DNA from: Duganella guangzhouensis
GTDB lineage: Bacteria > Pseudomonadota > Gammaproteobacteria > Burkholderiales > Burkholderiaceae_D
Reading direction: 5' to 3'
Assembly (NCBI RefSeq): GCF_009674535.1
Contig: NZ_WKJK01000005.1
Span: 186,001-250,000 of the forward strand
Length of the DNA: 64,000 nt
Made by a program: the position numbers and the translations under genes. The first letter of the stretch is position 1. Each line of letters opens with the position of its first letter. The notes beneath the pieces were generated by a model. That model saw only the letters and a list, made by a program, of their open reading frames with translations, did no database searches and was not told where the DNA came from. This document shows, one piece after another, positions 15,700 through 25,098 of this stretch.

Positions 15700-16297
15700 A
15701 TGTATTCTCGTGTTGATAAAAGAGCGGAGCACGCCCAACGCGCCATGCAGGCACCTGGGCAGGGCAAGTTTATCGTGGACAATCGCCAGCGCGCGCTGGT
15801 GCAGCGGCGACAAAATTCCCGCCGATCAGGAGTTGCCAACCTCCGGTGAGCCGCAAGTCAAGAACATGTGGCGTGTGGATGGCAAGTATCATGTGGACTT
15901 GCTTGGATCGGTATCTGTGCCGCGTCGGTCGATCCGCGACAAGCAGATTAGTCCAGCCTATAACTCAGAACGCCGCGATGGCAAACTATGGGATGGAGAT
16001 AAGTTCGATACCGTTACGATGAGCACTGACGGAAAGGTGCTTGACCAATATCGGGTGGATGAGTCGCAACTGTCCGGCAAGAACATGCCCGATACGACGA
16101 CCCGAAAAATCAGCCAGGCACCTGGTTATAACAAGGGAAACGGCGAGGTTCGAGAAACCGAGCTATTCGACTATCCCAAGGGCGGCAAACCCTGTATCGC
16201 CACTTTTCACACCACGGTCTACGCGGATGGGGATTCATGGCGAACAAACAGTCGTGGGGCTCTCCCGAGGCTATCGAGGAAACGGAAGGTCTACTGA
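15700..16297 (+). pseudogene. Frameshifted toxin/effector-like gene with VDNR...QR leader
   Basis: ATG 15700 has an ideal AGGAGG site and encodes 49 residues ending at TGA 15847-15849. Its centre reads 'GKFIVDNRQRALVQRRQ', close to the 'FVDNRPEAxxQRK' leader found in many DUF4157-type and contractile-system-associated effectors. From about 15805 coding-like sequence continues in the next frame ('DKIPADQELPTSGEPQ', 'MWRVDGKYHVDLLGSV', 'FDYPKGGKPCIATFH') to a stop at 16295-16297. The simplest reading is one gene broken by a single-base change near 15800-15815. The C-terminal domain is unrecognised. A genuine 49-residue gene followed by another gene lacking a clear start is the alternative. Confidence 0.5.
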
Positions 16298-16533
16298 GGT
16301 CCAATAAAAGCAGGCAAAAAGGCATTGCAAACCTGCAGAAGATAGCCAAAACGCTTCGCTGGGCGATCCGTTGCATCGATCATCAGGCCGAGGACAAAGA
16401 GGTGCGGCGCAAATTCCTTAGACCGCACCTGGAGACTCTGGAGACTGTCGTTGGACTGTTCCGCAAGTACGCTCTGACAAAAGATCCTTTGATGGAGGAT
16501 CTGCTTGAAATTCAGCGCAAGGTGTTTGTGTAA
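16237..16533 (+). CDS. Small helical protein, possible immunity partner
   Basis: A 98-residue, mostly helical, basic protein (MANKQSWGSPEAIEETEGLL ... 'FRKYALTKDPLMEDLLEI'). It overlaps the broken toxin-like frame by about 60 bases, and a purine-rich GGATGGGG lies upstream of ATG 16237. Its amino-acid composition in the overlap looks natural while the other frame does not, so it is probably real. Position behind a polymorphic-toxin-like gene suggests an immunity or adaptor protein; this is inference only. It ends four bases from the convergent monooxygenase gene. Confidence 0.5.
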   Translation: MANKQSWGSPEAIEETEGLLRSNKSRQKGIANLQKIAKTLRWAIRCIDHQAEDKEVRRKFLRPHLETLETVVGLFRKYALTKDPLMEDLLEIQRKVFV

Positions 16534-16536
16534 GAG

Positions 16537-17871
16537 CTAGTTCGTGCTACGCCGTTTTCTCGCAAATAGCTTCTCGCGCAGCGTGCCGGCGGCGTATTCG
16601 CGCGGATAGCGGCCGCGCCGCTGCAGTTCGGGCACGATCAGGTCGACCACGTCGCGCATGGTTTCGTGGGCGAGGGCGTAGGCCAGATTGAAGCCATCGA
16701 TGCCGGTTTGGTCTTGCCAGTGTTCCAGCTGGTCTGCCACCTGGCTCGGATCACCCACCAGCACTGGACCGCGTCCACCCAAGCCGATGAATTGCGCCGC
16801 CTCGCGCACGGTCCAGCGGCGCTCGGGATCTGCGGCGCTGAAGGAGGCGAGGGCGGTGCGGCCGGCGTCGGAGTCGATGTATTCGATGGTGGCGTCGAGC
16901 GGGAAGCGGCTGAAGTCAACGCCGGTCCAGCCGGACAACAGGGCCAGCGCGGCTTCGATATCGATGTACTGTTTGAAGTCCTCGTATTTGGCGCGCGCCT
17001 CGACTTCGGTCGGTGCTGTGATGATCAGCGCCTGGGCGTAGATTTTGAGATCGTCTCCATCGCGGCCGGCCTCGCGCACGGCGGCGCGCAACGTGTCGGC
17101 ATATTTTTTCACGACCTTGATGCTTGGGCCGCTGACGAAGGTGCACTCGGCATGCTGCGCCGCGAACTTCACACCGCGCGGCGAGGTGCCGGCCTGATAC
17201 AGCAGCGGCGTGCGCTGCGGCGACGGTTCGCACAGATGGAAGCCGGGCACCTTGTAGTATTTGCCTTCGTGCCGGATCGGATGAATGCGCGACGGCTCGG
17301 CATACACGCCGCGCTGTTTGTCGTTGACTATCGCGTCGTTATCCCAGCTTTGTTCCCACAGCTTGTACACCACGTCCATGTATTCGTCGGCCAGGTCGTA
17401 GCGTTCGTCGTGACTGAGCTGCTGGTCCAGCCCCAGATTGCGCGCGGCCGAATCCAGATAGCCGGTGACGATGTTCCAACCGATGCGTCCACGCGTCAGG
17501 TGGTCCAGCGTCGACATGCGGCGCGCGAAGGTGTAAGGATGTTCGTAGGTCAGCGCGCTGGTGACGCCGAAGCCGAGATGCTTGGTGGCCTGCGCCATCA
17601 GCGGCACCAGCGCCAGCGGATCGTTCAGTGGCGCTTGCACGGCGTGCCGCAGCGCGGCGTCGGCGCTACCCTGATAGACATCGTAGGCGCCCAGCACGTC
17701 GGCCAGGAAGATGGCGTCGAAGCGGCCGCGCTCCAGCAGTTGCGCCAGCTCTACCCAGTGGTCTGGATCGGTGTAGCGATGACTGCTGTCGCGCGGGTGA
17801 GTCCACAGTCCGGGCGACTGGTGACTCACTGTGTTCATGTAAAAGGCGTTGAAGCGGATTTGCCTGGTCAT
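16537..17871 (-). CDS. FMN-dependent monooxygenase, NtaA/SnaA/DszA type
   Basis: Bacterial luciferase-like flavoenzyme (444 aa) of the NtaA/SnaA/SoxA/DszA family, which uses FMNH2 supplied by a separate reductase to oxidise organosulfur or aminopolycarboxylate substrates. Motifs: 'IRFNAFYMNTVSHQSPGLW' at the N-terminus, 'FDAIFLADVLG', 'ARRMSTLDHLTRGRIGWN' followed by 'IVTGYLDSAARNLG', and 'YQAGTSPRGVKFAAQHAE'. It is last in a five-gene unit, its start overlapping the MetQ-like gene stop (ATGA). With the DszC/SfnB-like gene in the same unit and ssuE opposite, organosulfur oxidation for sulfur supply is the likely job. Confidence 0.9.
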   Translation of the reverse strand: MTRQIRFNAFYMNTVSHQSPGLWTHPRDSSHRYTDPDHWVELAQLLERGRFDAIFLADVLGAYDVYQGSADAALRHAVQAPLNDPLALVPLMAQATKHLGFGVTSALTYEHPYTFARRMSTLDHLTRGRIGWNIVTGYLDSAARNLGLDQQLSHDERYDLADEYMDVVYKLWEQSWDNDAIVNDKQRGVYAEPSRIHPIRHEGKYYKVPGFHLCEPSPQRTPLLYQAGTSPRGVKFAAQHAECTFVSGPSIKVVKKYADTLRAAVREAGRDGDDLKIYAQALIITAPTEVEARAKYEDFKQYIDIEAALALLSGWTGVDFSRFPLDATIEYIDSDAGRTALASFSAADPERRWTVREAAQFIGLGGRGPVLVGDPSQVADQLEHWQDQTGIDGFNLAYALAHETMRDVVDLIVPELQRRGRYPREYAAGTLREKLFARKRRSTN

Positions 17872-18683
17872 TGCTTTTCTAGCGCGAGCTGGTAGTCCGT
17901 CTTGGCGTAATCGGCGAAGTATTTGTTGGTCACAGCAAGGAATTCGCGCGAGCGGTAAGCGGCGGCGAGGTCTTTGGCGAACTGCTTGTCTTTGTCTGCG
18001 GTGCGTATCGCTACCAGGTTGATGTAGTTGGGCGAGATCTTCTCGGTGATCAGCGCTTCTTTCAGCTTCAGGCCCGAGGCCAGCGCGTAGTTACTGTTGA
18101 CGAAGGCGTAGTCGGCGTCCTGCAGGGAGCGTGGCAACTGCGCGGCTTCCAGCGGCAACAGCTTGATCTTCTTCAGATTGACAGCGATGTCCTTTTCGGA
18201 TGCCTTGATCGGGTCCGTGTTCGGCTTCAGCTTGATCCAAGCCAGTTGGTCCAGCAGCACCAGCGCGCGCGCCTGGTTGGTCGGATCGTTCGGCAGGGCG
18301 ACGGTGGTGCCTTCCTTGACGTCGTTCAGCGTTTTGTGTTTTTTGCTGTAGATGGCGATTGGCGCGGTGGGGATCTTCACCAGCTCGGACAGCGCCAGCT
18401 TGTGGTCGGCCGAGAACTTGGTCAGGTAGACGATGTGCTGGAACACGTTAGCATCCAGCGAACCTTCGGCCAGCGCGAAGTTGGGCTGGATGTAATCGTT
18501 GAATTCCACCAGCTTGATTTTGTAGCCCTGTTTTTCGAGGATAGGTTTGATGCCCAGTTTGACTTGGTCGGCATATGGGCCGGAGCTGGTGCCGATCACC
18601 AGTTCTTTCGGATCTTTGGCCTGGGCGCTGAAGCTGATGACGGCGGCCAGCGTGGCTACCAGCAGGGTGCGGCGGGTGTTCAT
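17868..18683 (-). CDS. MetQ/NlpA-family ABC transporter substrate-binding protein
   Basis: Periplasmic receptor (271 aa) of the MetQ/NlpA family. ATG 18683 (MNTRRTLLVATLAAV) has AAGGAA upstream and a signal peptide ending AQA. There is no lipobox cysteine, so unlike classical MetQ it is probably free in the periplasm. Family motifs are 'VEFNDYIQPNFALAEGSLD', 'DANVFQHIVYL' and 'VALPNDPTNQARALVLL'. Located between an oxidative monooxygenase and MetI/MetN homologues, it probably binds an organosulfur compound or methionine derivative rather than serving ordinary methionine uptake. Confidence 0.9.
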   Translation of the reverse strand: MNTRRTLLVATLAAVISFSAQAKDPKELVIGTSSGPYADQVKLGIKPILEKQGYKIKLVEFNDYIQPNFALAEGSLDANVFQHIVYLTKFSADHKLALSELVKIPTAPIAIYSKKHKTLNDVKEGTTVALPNDPTNQARALVLLDQLAWIKLKPNTDPIKASEKDIAVNLKKIKLLPLEAAQLPRSLQDADYAFVNSNYALASGLKLKEALITEKISPNYINLVAIRTADKDKQFAKDLAAAYRSREFLAVTNKYFADYAKTDYQLALEKQ

Positions 18684-18696
18684 GTGTGTTCCTTGT

Positions 18697-19389
18697 TTAG
18701 CGTTTGTCGATGCGTTTGGCAATGCGGTTGCCGGTGAACTGGATGGCTTGCACCATCACGATCAGGACGGCCACGGTGGCGATCATGATGTCGGTCTCGA
18801 AGCGGTAGTAGCCATAGCGGATGGCGAGGTCGCCGATGCCGCCGCCGCCCACCACGCCGGCCACGGCGGAGTAAGACAGGAAGCTGATGGCCAGCACGGT
18901 CAGCGCCAGCACCAGGCCGGAGCGGGCTTCCACCAGCAGCACGTGCAGGATGATCTGCAGTTCGGAGGCGCCCATGGCGTGGGCGGCTTCGATCACGCCG
19001 CGTGGCACTTCGCGCAGGTTCTGTTCGACCAGTCGCGCGAAGTAGGGGATGGCGGCGAATGACAGCGGCACGGCGGCGGCCAGCGGCCCGATCGAGGTGC
19101 CGGCGATGACGCGCGTGAACGGCACCAGCGCCACCAGCAGGATGATGAAGGGGAACGAGCGCACCGTGTTCACCAGCCAGCCCAGTACCAGCGCGGCGGG
19201 GCGGTTCTGCAGCGATTGGCCGTCGGCCACCAGGAACAGCAGGATGCCGAGCGGGCCGCCGATGAAGATGGCGGCGGACAGGCCGATCCCCAGCATCAGC
19301 AAGGTCTGGCCAAGCGCGTCCCACATTTCGGGCAGCATGGCGATGATGGCGTTGGCCGAAACGCCCAGCGAGGATAAGAGTTCAGACAT
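18697..19389 (-). CDS. MetI-family ABC transporter permease
   Basis: Inner membrane permease (230 aa) with five to six helices and the MetI-type ABC coupling loop '[20 protein letters not shown]' (EAA motif, about residues 140-160). It pairs with the MetN-like ATPase, whose stop overlaps its start by eight bases, and with the binding protein 14 bases downstream. It imports the ligand of the MetQ-like protein. Confidence 0.92.
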   Translation of the reverse strand: MSELLSSLGVSANAIIAMLPEMWDALGQTLLMLGIGLSAAIFIGGPLGILLFLVADGQSLQNRPAALVLGWLVNTVRSFPFIILLVALVPFTRVIAGTSIGPLAAAVPLSFAAIPYFARLVEQNLREVPRGVIEAAHAMGASELQIILHVLLVEARSGLVLALTVLAISFLSYSAVAGVVGGGGIGDLAIRYGYYRFETDIMIATVAVLIVMVQAIQFTGNRIAKRIDKR

Positions 19390-20179
19390 GGGCGGTTTCC
19401 GTGAGTGGGGCGATGGCGTTCAGCGTATTGGCCGCGACAGCGGCGGCGAGTTCGCGGCCAAGCGCGGTGTGGCGTGGCGCGGTCAGGCTGGTGGCGTCGT
19501 CGAGGGCGAATTGTTCGGCGATGGCGCCGTTTTCTATCACGGCCACGCGGTTGCAGATCTCGCCGATCACATCCAGTTCATGGCTGACGATGACGATGGT
19601 GACCTCCAGCCGCTGGTTGATGTCCTTCAGCGTCGCCAGCAGCGCGCGCGTGGTCTCGGAGTCGAGCGCGGATGTCGGCTCATCGCACAGCAGAACGGCC
19701 GGCTTGCTGGCCAAAGCGCGGGCGATGGCCACGCGCTGTTTTTGTCCACCAGACAGGCGCGATGGATAGCTGTCGGCCTTGTCGGCAATGCCCACCAGTT
19801 CAAGACAATCGGCCACCCGTTCAGTAATCTGCTGTTTGGTGTAGCCGCCATGGATGCGCAGCGGGAAGGCGACATTGTCGAACACAGAGGCATTCTGCAG
19901 CAGATTAAACTGCTGGAAGATCATGCCGATATTGGCGCGCGCGTCGCGCAGGTCACGTTTGGACAGCGAGGTCAGTTCACGGCCGTCGACGTTGATCGCG
20001 CCTTCGTCCGGGCGCTCCAGCAGATTAATCAGGCGCAGCAAGGTGGACTTGCCGGCGCCGCTCTTGCCGATCAGGCCAAAAATATCGCCCTGGGCCACGT
20101 CCAGCGATACGTCGCGCACCGCGTGGAAGTCACCAAAGGATTTGCTCGCATGCTCGATGCGAATCAAGGGAGTAGTCAT
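19382..20179 (-). CDS. MetN-family ABC transporter ATP-binding protein
   Basis: ATPase (265 aa) energising the MetQ/MetI-like importer. Walker A is '[15 protein letters not shown]', signature '[18 protein letters not shown]', Walker B '[13 protein letters not shown]', and the H-loop is in '[10 protein letters not shown]'. At 265 residues it is shorter than full MetN (about 340) and lacks most of the C-terminal NIL domain that gives methionine trans-inhibition. This supports use for another sulfur compound. It lies nine bases after the flavoenzyme stop. Confidence 0.93.
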   Translation of the reverse strand: MTTPLIRIEHASKSFGDFHAVRDVSLDVAQGDIFGLIGKSGAGKSTLLRLINLLERPDEGAINVDGRELTSLSKRDLRDARANIGMIFQQFNLLQNASVFDNVAFPLRIHGGYTKQQITERVADCLELVGIADKADSYPSRLSGGQKQRVAIARALASKPAVLLCDEPTSALDSETTRALLATLKDINQRLEVTIVIVSHELDVIGEICNRVAVIENGAIAEQFALDDATSLTAPRHTALGRELAAAVAANTLNAIAPLTETAHV

Positions 20180-20188
20180 CAGGAGTAA

Positions 20189-21385
20189 TCAGGAATAAGC
20201 GGTAGGTTCAGGCAGCGTACCGTCGAGCGCATAGCGTCCGAGGTCGCGGATTTTGTAATCGACAGGATCGTGCAGTGTGTGCACGCGGGCGTTGCGCCAA
20301 TAACGGTCGAAGCCATATTTGGACGACGTCGAACGGGCACCGGTCAGCTCGAAGATCTCGCTGCTGACTTCCACGCCGGCACGGTGAGCCAGCACCTTGG
20401 CCTCGGCCACGCTCACCGCCAGCTCGCCGCGCTGCTGCGCGGTGACGGCGGCGCCAAGGCGGAACACCCGCTCCAGCTCCTGCGCCGCCTGATCGGCCAA
20501 CACCGACGCCGGCCGCAGCTTGAGCCACAACTGGCCGAAGCGGTGCTGCACCAGCGGATCGGCGCCGGCGGCATCCGCCCCGGACGCGAACCACGGCCGC
20601 GCCTCATGCGCCAGATAGCCGCGCGCCGCTTCGAACGCGCCTTCACCGATACCCAGATACAGATTCGCCATCACCAATTGCGCCACCTGCGAACGCAGGC
20701 TGGCCTGCGCGTTTGGCGTAACGCCCGGCGCTTGCAGCACCTGCGTAGATGGCAGCGACACCTGATTGAAATGCACATTGCCGCTGTCGGTCTGCTTCTG
20801 ACCGAAGGCATCCCAGTCGGCCTGCACGCTGACGCCCAGCTGGCGCGTAGGCACCACGCCGATCAGCGCCGACTGCGTCGGCTCGTGCCAGGCCGAGATG
20901 GTCAGCCAGTCCGAGCCCACCGAGCCGGAGGAAAAGCTCTTCACGCCATCCAGCTGAAAGCCGTAGTCGGCGTCGGTGGCGAGGGTGCGCTTGTCGAGCG
21001 GATTAAGCGCGTTACCCCAGAACAGATTCTGTTCCACGGTCTGGGTCAGGAAGCGGCGCTGCTGCTGGGCCGAGCCATATAACTGTATGCCCGCCAGTTG
21101 CAAATGATGGAAGCCGAACAAATGCGCCAGCGCGCTGTCGGCGCGCGCCAGTATACGTATTACTTGGTAAACCGTGGTCCATTCAGCGCCCTGGCCGCCA
21201 TATGCGGTGGGGATGGACAAAGTTAGCAGGCCGGAGTCGCGTATCCATTCGCGTTCCTGCGCCGCGTGGCCGCCAGCCTGGTCGCGCGCATTGGCGGTGG
21301 TGGCCAGCCGCTGCGCCAGTTCGGTGGCGATGGCCAACGGATCGTGCGCACGGTTGTGCGACGTTTTGCGTAGTGCTTGAGACAT
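20189..21385 (-). CDS. Acyl-CoA dehydrogenase-fold flavin monooxygenase, DszC/SfnB-like
   Basis: Protein (398 aa) with the acyl-CoA dehydrogenase fold: helical N-domain ('LTLSIPTAYGGQGAEWTTVY'), beta middle domain ('QLDGVKSFSSGSVGSDWLTI') and C-terminal helical bundle ending 'YWRNARVHTLHDPVDYKIRD'. The arginine-histidine stretch 'ARVHTLHDPVDYK' is typical of DszC/SfnB-type enzymes that act as reduced-flavin sulfur oxygenases instead of CoA dehydrogenases. It is first in the minus-strand unit, divergent from ssuE, which can supply reduced FMN. A role in sulfone or thio-ether desulfurisation is inferred. Confidence 0.85.
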   Translation of the reverse strand: MSQALRKTSHNRAHDPLAIATELAQRLATTANARDQAGGHAAQEREWIRDSGLLTLSIPTAYGGQGAEWTTVYQVIRILARADSALAHLFGFHHLQLAGIQLYGSAQQQRRFLTQTVEQNLFWGNALNPLDKRTLATDADYGFQLDGVKSFSSGSVGSDWLTISAWHEPTQSALIGVVPTRQLGVSVQADWDAFGQKQTDSGNVHFNQVSLPSTQVLQAPGVTPNAQASLRSQVAQLVMANLYLGIGEGAFEAARGYLAHEARPWFASGADAAGADPLVQHRFGQLWLKLRPASVLADQAAQELERVFRLGAAVTAQQRGELAVSVAEAKVLAHRAGVEVSSEIFELTGARSTSSKYGFDRYWRNARVHTLHDPVDYKIRDLGRYALDGTLPEPTAYS

Positions 21386-21579
21386 GGTATGTCCGTCGTC
21401 TTGGTATCGGTGTTTTTAGTATGTCATCCCGTCCTAAACGCAGTACACGAAGAATTCCGGCTTTTCATATGCGGAAAACGCATGCATCGGATTCTGCATA
21501 TCAACGTGTAAAACTATTCGTTTTGATTTCATTAGTACGGATTTATGCTAAACGCCACCATTTAGATTAGGGGACAACC
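21386..21579. promoter_or_regulatory. Divergent promoter region of the two sulfur-scavenging operons
   Basis: This 194-bp A+T-richer gap separates the oppositely directed DszC/SfnB-like and ssuE operons and must hold both promoters. It has several near-repeats of an ATGC-rich word (CATATGCGG, CGCATGCATC, CTGCATATC, 21467-21502), plausible for a sulfur-starvation activator such as CysB/Cbl. I cannot identify a consensus site with confidence. Confidence 0.45.
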
Positions 21580-22167
21580 ATGAGCATTCTTCTCGTCAGC
21601 GGCAGCCCGGCTGCACCTTCCAGCACCGGTCGTTTGCTGGAACACGTCGGCGACAAACTGGCCTCGCTCGGCCATCGCCACAGCAAGCTGCAGGTGCGCG
21701 AGCTGCCGGCGAAGGCGCTGTTGCACGCGGATTTTGCCGACCTGGCGATCAAGCGCGCGCTGCAGGCAGTGGAAGAAGCGGATGCGATCGTGGTGGCCAC
21801 CCCTATTTATAAAGCCGCTTACACCGGCATTCTGAAAGCCTTTCTCGACCTGCTGCCGCAGGATGGCCTGAAGGGCAAGCTGGTACTGCCTTTGGCTACT
21901 GGCGGCAGTCAGTCGCACATGCTGGCGCTGGACTATGCGCTGCGCCCGGTGTTTCAGGCGCTGGATGCGCGCCAGGTGTTCACCAGCGTGTACGCCACCT
22001 CGCAGCAGCTGACCTGGAACGATGTCACCGGCCTGACCATCGATCCGTCCATTGCGTGGCGCGTGCAGGCCGGCGTGGATGATCTGTCGGCGGCGCTGAA
22101 CGCGCTGCGCGGCCAGCAGGACGATGTATTCGTGACACAGCCGCAGCCAGTGCGTCTGGCCCGTTAA
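21580..22167 (+). CDS. ssuE: NADPH-dependent FMN reductase SsuE
   Basis: Flavin reductase (195 aa) that supplies FMNH2 to SsuD and probably also to the monooxygenases of the divergent operon. It has the flavodoxin-like FMN-binding loop 'SGSPAAPSSTGRLLEHV' near the N-terminus, 'DAIVVATPIYKAAYTGILKA' with the pi-helix region typical of SsuE, and 'LPLATGGSQSHMLALDYAL'. First gene of the ssuEADCB operon. Confidence 0.95.
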   Translation: MSILLVSGSPAAPSSTGRLLEHVGDKLASLGHRHSKLQVRELPAKALLHADFADLAIKRALQAVEEADAIVVATPIYKAAYTGILKAFLDLLPQDGLKGKLVLPLATGGSQSHMLALDYALRPVFQALDARQVFTSVYATSQQLTWNDVTGLTIDPSIAWRVQAGVDDLSAALNALRGQQDDVFVTQPQPVRLAR

Positions 22168-22177
22168 GGAGCTGACG

Positions 22178-23164
22178 ATGGGATTCGATCAGAAGCGCGC
22201 TTCGCGCCGCCATACTCTGGGTCTGCTGTTCGCGGCGGGCGTGATGGCCGCTGCCGGCGGCAACGCTCAGGCGCAGGCGGCGGGCAAGCAGGAAATCCGT
22301 ATCGGCTACCAGAAATACGGCACGCTGACGCTGCTGAAGGGACGCGGCACGCTGGAGCAGCGTCTGGCCGCGCGCAACGTCACGGTGAAGTGGACCGAAT
22401 TCCCGGCCGGCCCGCAGCTGCTGGAAGGGCTGAACGTTGGCAGCGTCGATTTCGGCACGGTGGGCGAAGCGCCGCCGATTTTCGCGCAGGCGGCTGGCGC
22501 CAATCTGGTTTATGTCGGCAACGAGCCGCCATCGCCGGCCAGCGAAGCGATCGTGGTGCCGAAGACGTCAACGCTGCGCAGCGTGTTCGAACTTAAAGGT
22601 AAAAAGGTCGCGCTGAACAAAGGCTCCAACGTGCATTACCTGCTGGTGAAAGCGCTGGAGAAAGCCGGCCTGGCCTACAAGGATATCGAAGTGGTGTATC
22701 TGACGCCGGCCGACGCGCGTGCCGCGTTTGAGCGCGGCAGCATCGACGCCTGGGTGATCTGGGACCCGTTCCTGGCCGCCGCCGAAAAGCAGCTCAGCGC
22801 GCGCGTGCTGGCCGATGGCAAAGGGCTGGTGGCCAATCACCAGTTCTATCTGGCGGCGCGGCCATGGGCCGAGAAGAACGCGGATCTGGTGCGCATCGTG
22901 CTGGAGGAAATCGGCAAGGTGGATGACTGGGGCGCCAAGAGTCCGAAGGAAGTCGCGACCATCCTGTCGGCCCAGACCGGGCTGGATCTGGACGTGGTGG
23001 CGCTGGCCGCCAGCCGCTATAGCTACGGCGTGAAGCCGATCACCGTCGAGGTGCTGGAGCAGCAGCAAAAGCTGGCCGACGCTTTCGCCAATCTGAAATT
23101 GATCCCGAAACCGATTGCGGTCAAGGATGCACAACTGCCAGCCAAGCAGCTGGCGGCGCAATAA
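22178..23164 (+). CDS. ssuA: Aliphatic sulfonate ABC transporter substrate-binding protein SsuA
   Basis: Periplasmic sulfonate receptor (328 aa). Signal peptide from [20 protein letters not shown], with twin arginines (SRRHT), cleaved near AQA. Core motifs are '[20 protein letters not shown]', '[20 protein letters not shown]', '[18 protein letters not shown]' and '[16 protein letters not shown]', all SsuA-like. Ribosome site AAGGAG, ten bases after the ssuE stop. Confidence 0.95.
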   Translation: MGFDQKRASRRHTLGLLFAAGVMAAAGGNAQAQAAGKQEIRIGYQKYGTLTLLKGRGTLEQRLAARNVTVKWTEFPAGPQLLEGLNVGSVDFGTVGEAPPIFAQAAGANLVYVGNEPPSPASEAIVVPKTSTLRSVFELKGKKVALNKGSNVHYLLVKALEKAGLAYKDIEVVYLTPADARAAFERGSIDAWVIWDPFLAAAEKQLSARVLADGKGLVANHQFYLAARPWAEKNADLVRIVLEEIGKVDDWGAKSPKEVATILSAQTGLDLDVVALAASRYSYGVKPITVEVLEQQQKLADAFANLKLIPKPIAVKDAQLPAKQLAAQ

Positions 23165-23174
23165 GGAAGTCAAG

Positions 23175-24326
23175 ATGTCTTTGAATTTGTTCTGGTTTAT
23201 CCCTACCCACGGCGACAGCCGCTATCTCGGCACCTCCAAGGGCGCGCGCGCCATCGACGCCAACTATCTGAAGCAGGTGGCGGTGGCCGCCGACACGCTG
23301 GGTTATGACGGCGTGCTGCTGCCCACCGGCCGCTCCTGCGAAGATGCGTGGGTGGTGGCGTCGTCGCTGATCCATGTGACGCAGAATCTGAAGTTCCTGG
23401 TCGCGATCCGGCCGGGCCTGACCACGCCGGGACTGGCGGTGCGCATGGCGTCGACCTTCGACCGCATGTCGAACGGCCGCCTGCTGATCAACGTCGTCAC
23501 CGGCGGCGACCAGGGCGAGCTGGAAGCGGATGGTTTGTATGCGGACCACGCCAAGCGCTATGAGATCTCGGATGAATTCATCCGCGTGTGGCGCGCCTCG
23601 CTGGCCGGCGAGGGCGGCGACAAGGGCTACGATTTCGACGGCAAGCACATTAAAGTGAAGGGCGCGAAGACGCTGTACCCGCCGGTACAGAAGCCGCACC
23701 CACCGCTGTACTTTGGTGGCTCGTCGGAGCCTGCGCACGAACTGGCGGCCGAGCAGATGGACGTCTACCTGACCTGGGGCGAGCCGCCGGCCGCGGTGGC
23801 GGCCAAGCTGGCCGATATCCGCGCCCGCGCCGCCAAGCGTGGCCGCACCGTCAAATTCGGCATCCGGTTGCACGTCATCGTGCGTGAAACGAATGAGGAA
23901 GCCTGGCGCGCCGCCGATGAGCTGATCAGCCATCTGGATGATGAAACCATCACCAAGGCGCAGGCGTCGTTCGCCAAAATGGATTCGGTAGGACAGCAAA
24001 GAATGGCAGCTTTGCACGGTGGCCGCCGTGACAAGCTCGAAGTATCCCCCAACCTCTGGGCCGGCGTGGGACTGGTGCGTGGTGGCGCCGGAACCGCGCT
24101 GGTGGGGGACCCCGACACCGTGGCCGCGCGTATCCGTGAATACGCCGACCTGGGTATCGAGACCTTCATCTTCTCGGGTTATCCGCACCTGGAAGAGTCG
24201 TATCGTTTCGCGGAGCTGGTGTTCCCGCTGCTGGGCAAGGGCAAGGATCATGGCGAACAATCGCTGACCGGACCATTTGGTGAAATCATGGCCAGCGATA
24301 TCCTGCCCAAGCAGAAGGCGGCATAA
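23175..24326 (+). CDS. ssuD: FMNH2-dependent alkanesulfonate monooxygenase SsuD
   Basis: Luciferase-fold enzyme (383 aa) that cleaves alkanesulfonates to aldehyde and sulfite using FMNH2 from SsuE. ATG 23175 ([19 protein letters not shown]) has AAGGAAG upstream and matches the SsuD N-terminus; the longer frame overlaps ssuA. Motifs: '[17 protein letters not shown]', '[19 protein letters not shown]', '[18 protein letters not shown]', and the mobile active-site loop arginine region '[18 protein letters not shown]'. Confidence 0.96.
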   Translation: MSLNLFWFIPTHGDSRYLGTSKGARAIDANYLKQVAVAADTLGYDGVLLPTGRSCEDAWVVASSLIHVTQNLKFLVAIRPGLTTPGLAVRMASTFDRMSNGRLLINVVTGGDQGELEADGLYADHAKRYEISDEFIRVWRASLAGEGGDKGYDFDGKHIKVKGAKTLYPPVQKPHPPLYFGGSSEPAHELAAEQMDVYLTWGEPPAAVAAKLADIRARAAKRGRTVKFGIRLHVIVRETNEEAWRAADELISHLDDETITKAQASFAKMDSVGQQRMAALHGGRRDKLEVSPNLWAGVGLVRGGAGTALVGDPDTVAARIREYADLGIETFIFSGYPHLEESYRFAELVFPLLGKGKDHGEQSLTGPFGEIMASDILPKQKAA

Positions 24327-24327
24327 G

Positions 24328-25089
24328 ATGAAGCACAAGCAAAGTGTATGGACGCCGTGGATACTGCCGGTACTGCTGATCGTAGTGTGGCAGCTGTCTT
24401 CTCAACTGGGTTGGCTGTCCAGCCGCATCCTGCCGGAGCCATGGGCGGTGGCCAAGGCTTTCTGGACGTTGGCTGTATCGGGCGAATTGTGGGTGCATCT
24501 GCGTACCAGTTTGTGGCGCGCCGCCAGCGGCTTCGCTATCGGCGCCGGCCTCGGTCTGGCGCTTGGCCTGCTGACCGGCAGCTTCCGCCGCGCCGAAACG
24601 CTGCTCGATACCACGCTGCAGATGATCCGCAATATTCCGGCGCTGGCGCTGATACCGCTGGTGATTCTGTGGTTCGGCATCGATGAAACGGCCAAGCTGT
24701 TCCTGCTGGCAGTGGGCGTGTTCTTCCCGGTGTATCTGAATACCTTCCACGGCATCCGCTCGGCGGATCAGGGACTGATTGAGATGGCGCGCAGCTATGG
24801 CCTGTCCGGCTGGCCGCTGTACCGTGACGTGATTCTGCCGGCGGCGCTGCCGTCGATTCTGGTGGGCGTGCGTTTTTCGCTTGGCCTGGTGTGGGTGCTG
24901 CTGATCGTGGCCGAAACCATCTCGGCGCAAGCCGGCATCGGCTACATGACCATGAACGCCCGCGAATTCCTGCAGACCGACGTGGTGCTGGTGGGGATAT
25001 TGTTGTACGCCTTGCTGGGCAAGGCTGCCGATCTGGTGTCGCGCGGGATGGAGAAGCACTTCCTGCGCTGGAACCCGGCATACCGTTAA
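24328..25089 (+). CDS. ssuC: Sulfonate ABC transporter permease SsuC
   Basis: Inner membrane permease (253 aa) with six helices and the ABC coupling loop 'IEMARSYGLSGWPLYRDVIL' (about residues 150-170) followed by 'PAALPSILVGVRFSLGLVW'. ATG 24328 comes immediately after the ssuD stop (TAAG-ATG). The frame extending upstream inside ssuD is a shadow. Confidence 0.95.
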   Translation: MKHKQSVWTPWILPVLLIVVWQLSSQLGWLSSRILPEPWAVAKAFWTLAVSGELWVHLRTSLWRAASGFAIGAGLGLALGLLTGSFRRAETLLDTTLQMIRNIPALALIPLVILWFGIDETAKLFLLAVGVFFPVYLNTFHGIRSADQGLIEMARSYGLSGWPLYRDVILPAALPSILVGVRFSLGLVWVLLIVAETISAQAGIGYMTMNAREFLQTDVVLVGILLYALLGKAADLVSRGMEKHFLRWNPAYR

Positions 25090-25098
25090 GGAGAACGC

